Source: Triplophysa rosa (lineage: Eukaryota > Chordata > Actinopteri > Cypriniformes > Nemacheilidae). Taken from it: a DNA stretch of 64,000 bases. Every line of letters begins with the position of its first letter. Position 1 is the stretch's first letter. The position numbers and the translations under genes were made by a program. The stretch lies in the NCBI RefSeq assembly GCF_024868665.1, contig NC_079913.1, positions 7,249,319 to 7,313,318 on the forward strand. The letters run 5' to 3'. Below the pieces are notes generated by a model, which had not been told where the DNA came from, did no database searches, and saw nothing but the letters and a program-made list of their open reading frames with translations. Of this stretch, positions 62,253 through 64,000 are shown piece after piece.

Positions 62253-64000
62253 GACATTGAATAATCTTAAATGATATTGCCATTATACCATCTTTATCTT
62301 GCTTCATGTGTGCTCAATACATCGTTTTCCTCCCTGTCGATATCTGCATTAGAGAGCATCCAGTAGTGCAGACAGACAGGAATCACGAGTGAGTGCCAAG
62401 AGGGTAGCGTCTGTGCAGCCGGGGAACAAGTAAATGGGTTTGTCATCACTCCATCAAATAGGGCGAAAAGGCAGACTCTGACCTTGTACTTTCATTCTTT
62501 CATTTTGTTCTTCTCTTTTTTTCTTCTATCAAAGCGGTCTGCAGAGAGCAGTAACACAAGAACAAGCTCGCCTCTGCCTGTTGCTAAGGCCCCGCTGAGC
62601 ACTTTGCAGACCTTAAGTAGCGAGTCGCATCTTTCCTAGAAAAGACTACATGAGTCAAAATACGCATTTGACTTCTGTGATGAGGGTTTGATGGTGTGCG
62701 GGTGTACTGCTTTTTCCCACATTTCCCACAGTCTCCCACATTTCAGTTACATTAGCAACAGAGACATTACTTTTTATTTTGACTTGCTTGTAGATATAAA
62801 GAGAGAGAACTCGATTTTTAAATGAGAGAAATTAAGTATTTGGGTACAACATGATCTAGTAAATGATTAAGATTTTCGCATGAATGGAGACCGTCCCCTC
62901 AAGACAAATGTAAATACTAGGTCACATTTCCATCGTGTTTATTTTCAACACCTAAAATTGAGTCCTATTGTTTTTAGTCCTGGCAGATCGTATTAATACT
63001 TCAAGGAAAATGTACGAATGAATAATCGGATGGTCAAAACAACGTTTTAGAGAATCTCAGTCATTAACTAAAGTCTAAAACTGTGCTATAGGGTAAAGAT
63101 TTTGTTAATAAAGGAAAAAATGTTTCTACTGCAGTATCTTCTGGCTCCGATGAAATTGATGATGTTAAGTCTTCAGTGCGTTTCCGTGCCAAGCAGGCTG
63201 GTTGCCAGGGGCTGCATGGTCTCCCGTGGTCATGGTGTGAGATAATGTAAGCTTGATTAGAATCCTCATTAAGGGAGAGATGTTCTTTGCCATTCGTGTT
63301 TTTATCCTTTTTCTAAAGCCTGGTTTGATCCCTGGCGTTTTCTTGACTTCACCTGGGTGTGTTTGCAGTAAACATCATTATGGCTTTTTTCCTTCTTTCA
63401 TCTGGTTTGTCGTCTTTTTTTTTGTCTCATTTTACTTTTCGTTTTGCTTTAATGTACTTTTCGTCTATTTTCTTTTCTTTGTTCCTTGTCTTTTTCGTAT
63501 TCCTTTCCTGTCTCAGTCTTCATAAGGTTCTTCGCTGTGCTCCCATGCATGTTCAGTCTCAGGTGAGAATGAGGGTCCCAATGTGATCTGCACATCCTGA
63601 TGTTCTTAATGTCACTTGCCAGGTTGTCTTTCTTTGGTGTAACCTCTTGTTCTCTTTTAAGTGCGACCTCTGTATCACTCTTTCTCTTTCTTTTTGTCTG
63701 TCTTAATGCTGAACTTTTGCTCCCTAGTTTCTCTGTTCCTGAGAGAATCACATTGACCTTTCCATTACACGGAAAACATGAAGGCTCTGGATAGACAGAA
63801 CTGGAAGATGTGTTATAATATTTAGCTGACTTTGTAGCTCAGGTGAGGCAGCTGAACAAAAGTTTGTAAGCGTTTTATTTTTGGTCTTGGAAACCTAGTT
63901 TCTAAAAGAGCATTTTATTTATTCTCATGACATCTGTTTTTTTCATCTCTGTTCTTTTCAGAGGTTTTAGTGGTGTACGGAGTAAATAGATATTAATTTT

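Larger units (their letters stand above)
60159..64000. other. exoc4 intron 7 (partial)
   Basis: 3.8 kb to the window edge. The exon expected next in Sec8 was looked for and not found. A SINE-like element (61756) and an Angel-like copy (61998) are present. The stretch 63400-63700 is T-rich with no recognised features. Confidence 0.75.

Noticed and set aside
60159..64000. Search for exoc4 exon 8
   Set aside because: No frame matches the next Sec8 segment; it must lie beyond the window.

Overview
This is vertebrate nuclear DNA, almost certainly from a cypriniform (carp/danio-type) teleost. Two conserved genes are split by GT-AG introns, most of the window is non-coding, and the introns hold repeats typical of cyprinid genomes: at least a dozen copies of an Angel-like foldback element with TTAA ends, hAT elements with 8-bp target duplications, a Tc1-like transposase relic, tRNA-type SINEs and long CA/CGCA and TC microsatellites. 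No bacterial, phage, CRISPR or viral content was seen.

Layout: from 43578 down to 4796 on the minus strand are seven coding exons of chchd3, which encodes Mic19, a MICOS subunit of the mitochondrial inner membrane. The exon(s) for the C-terminal CHCH domain lie beyond the left edge. From 45171 to 60158 on the plus strand are the first seven coding exons of exoc4 (Sec8, exocyst subunit); the rest lies beyond the right edge. The genes are head to head, 1592 bp apart between start codons, as CHCHD3 and EXOC4 are in human. The gap probably holds two promoters or one bidirectional promoter, plus a long TC repeat. All fourteen exon junctions keep frame, and I saw no stop or frameshift, so both genes look intact over the part visible here.

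The two products act in different compartments, and their pairing looks like old conserved synteny rather than a shared pathway. The main points of interest are: (1) chchd3 exon 2 carries an in-frame proline-rich insertion of about 200 residues where human Mic19 has a linker of about 20; (2) a 15-nt in-frame microexon in chchd3 at 13106-13120 with splice signals like those of neural microexons; (3) the last exoc4 exon in the window has a TC microsatellite as its polypyrimidine tract; (4) several intronic stretches look like conserved regulatory DNA, notably a cluster of TAATGC motifs near 3670-3800; (5) three DNA transposons are well defined by their ends. I found no wholly new biological system. 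The proline-rich Mic19 form and its microexon are the best candidates for something little described.
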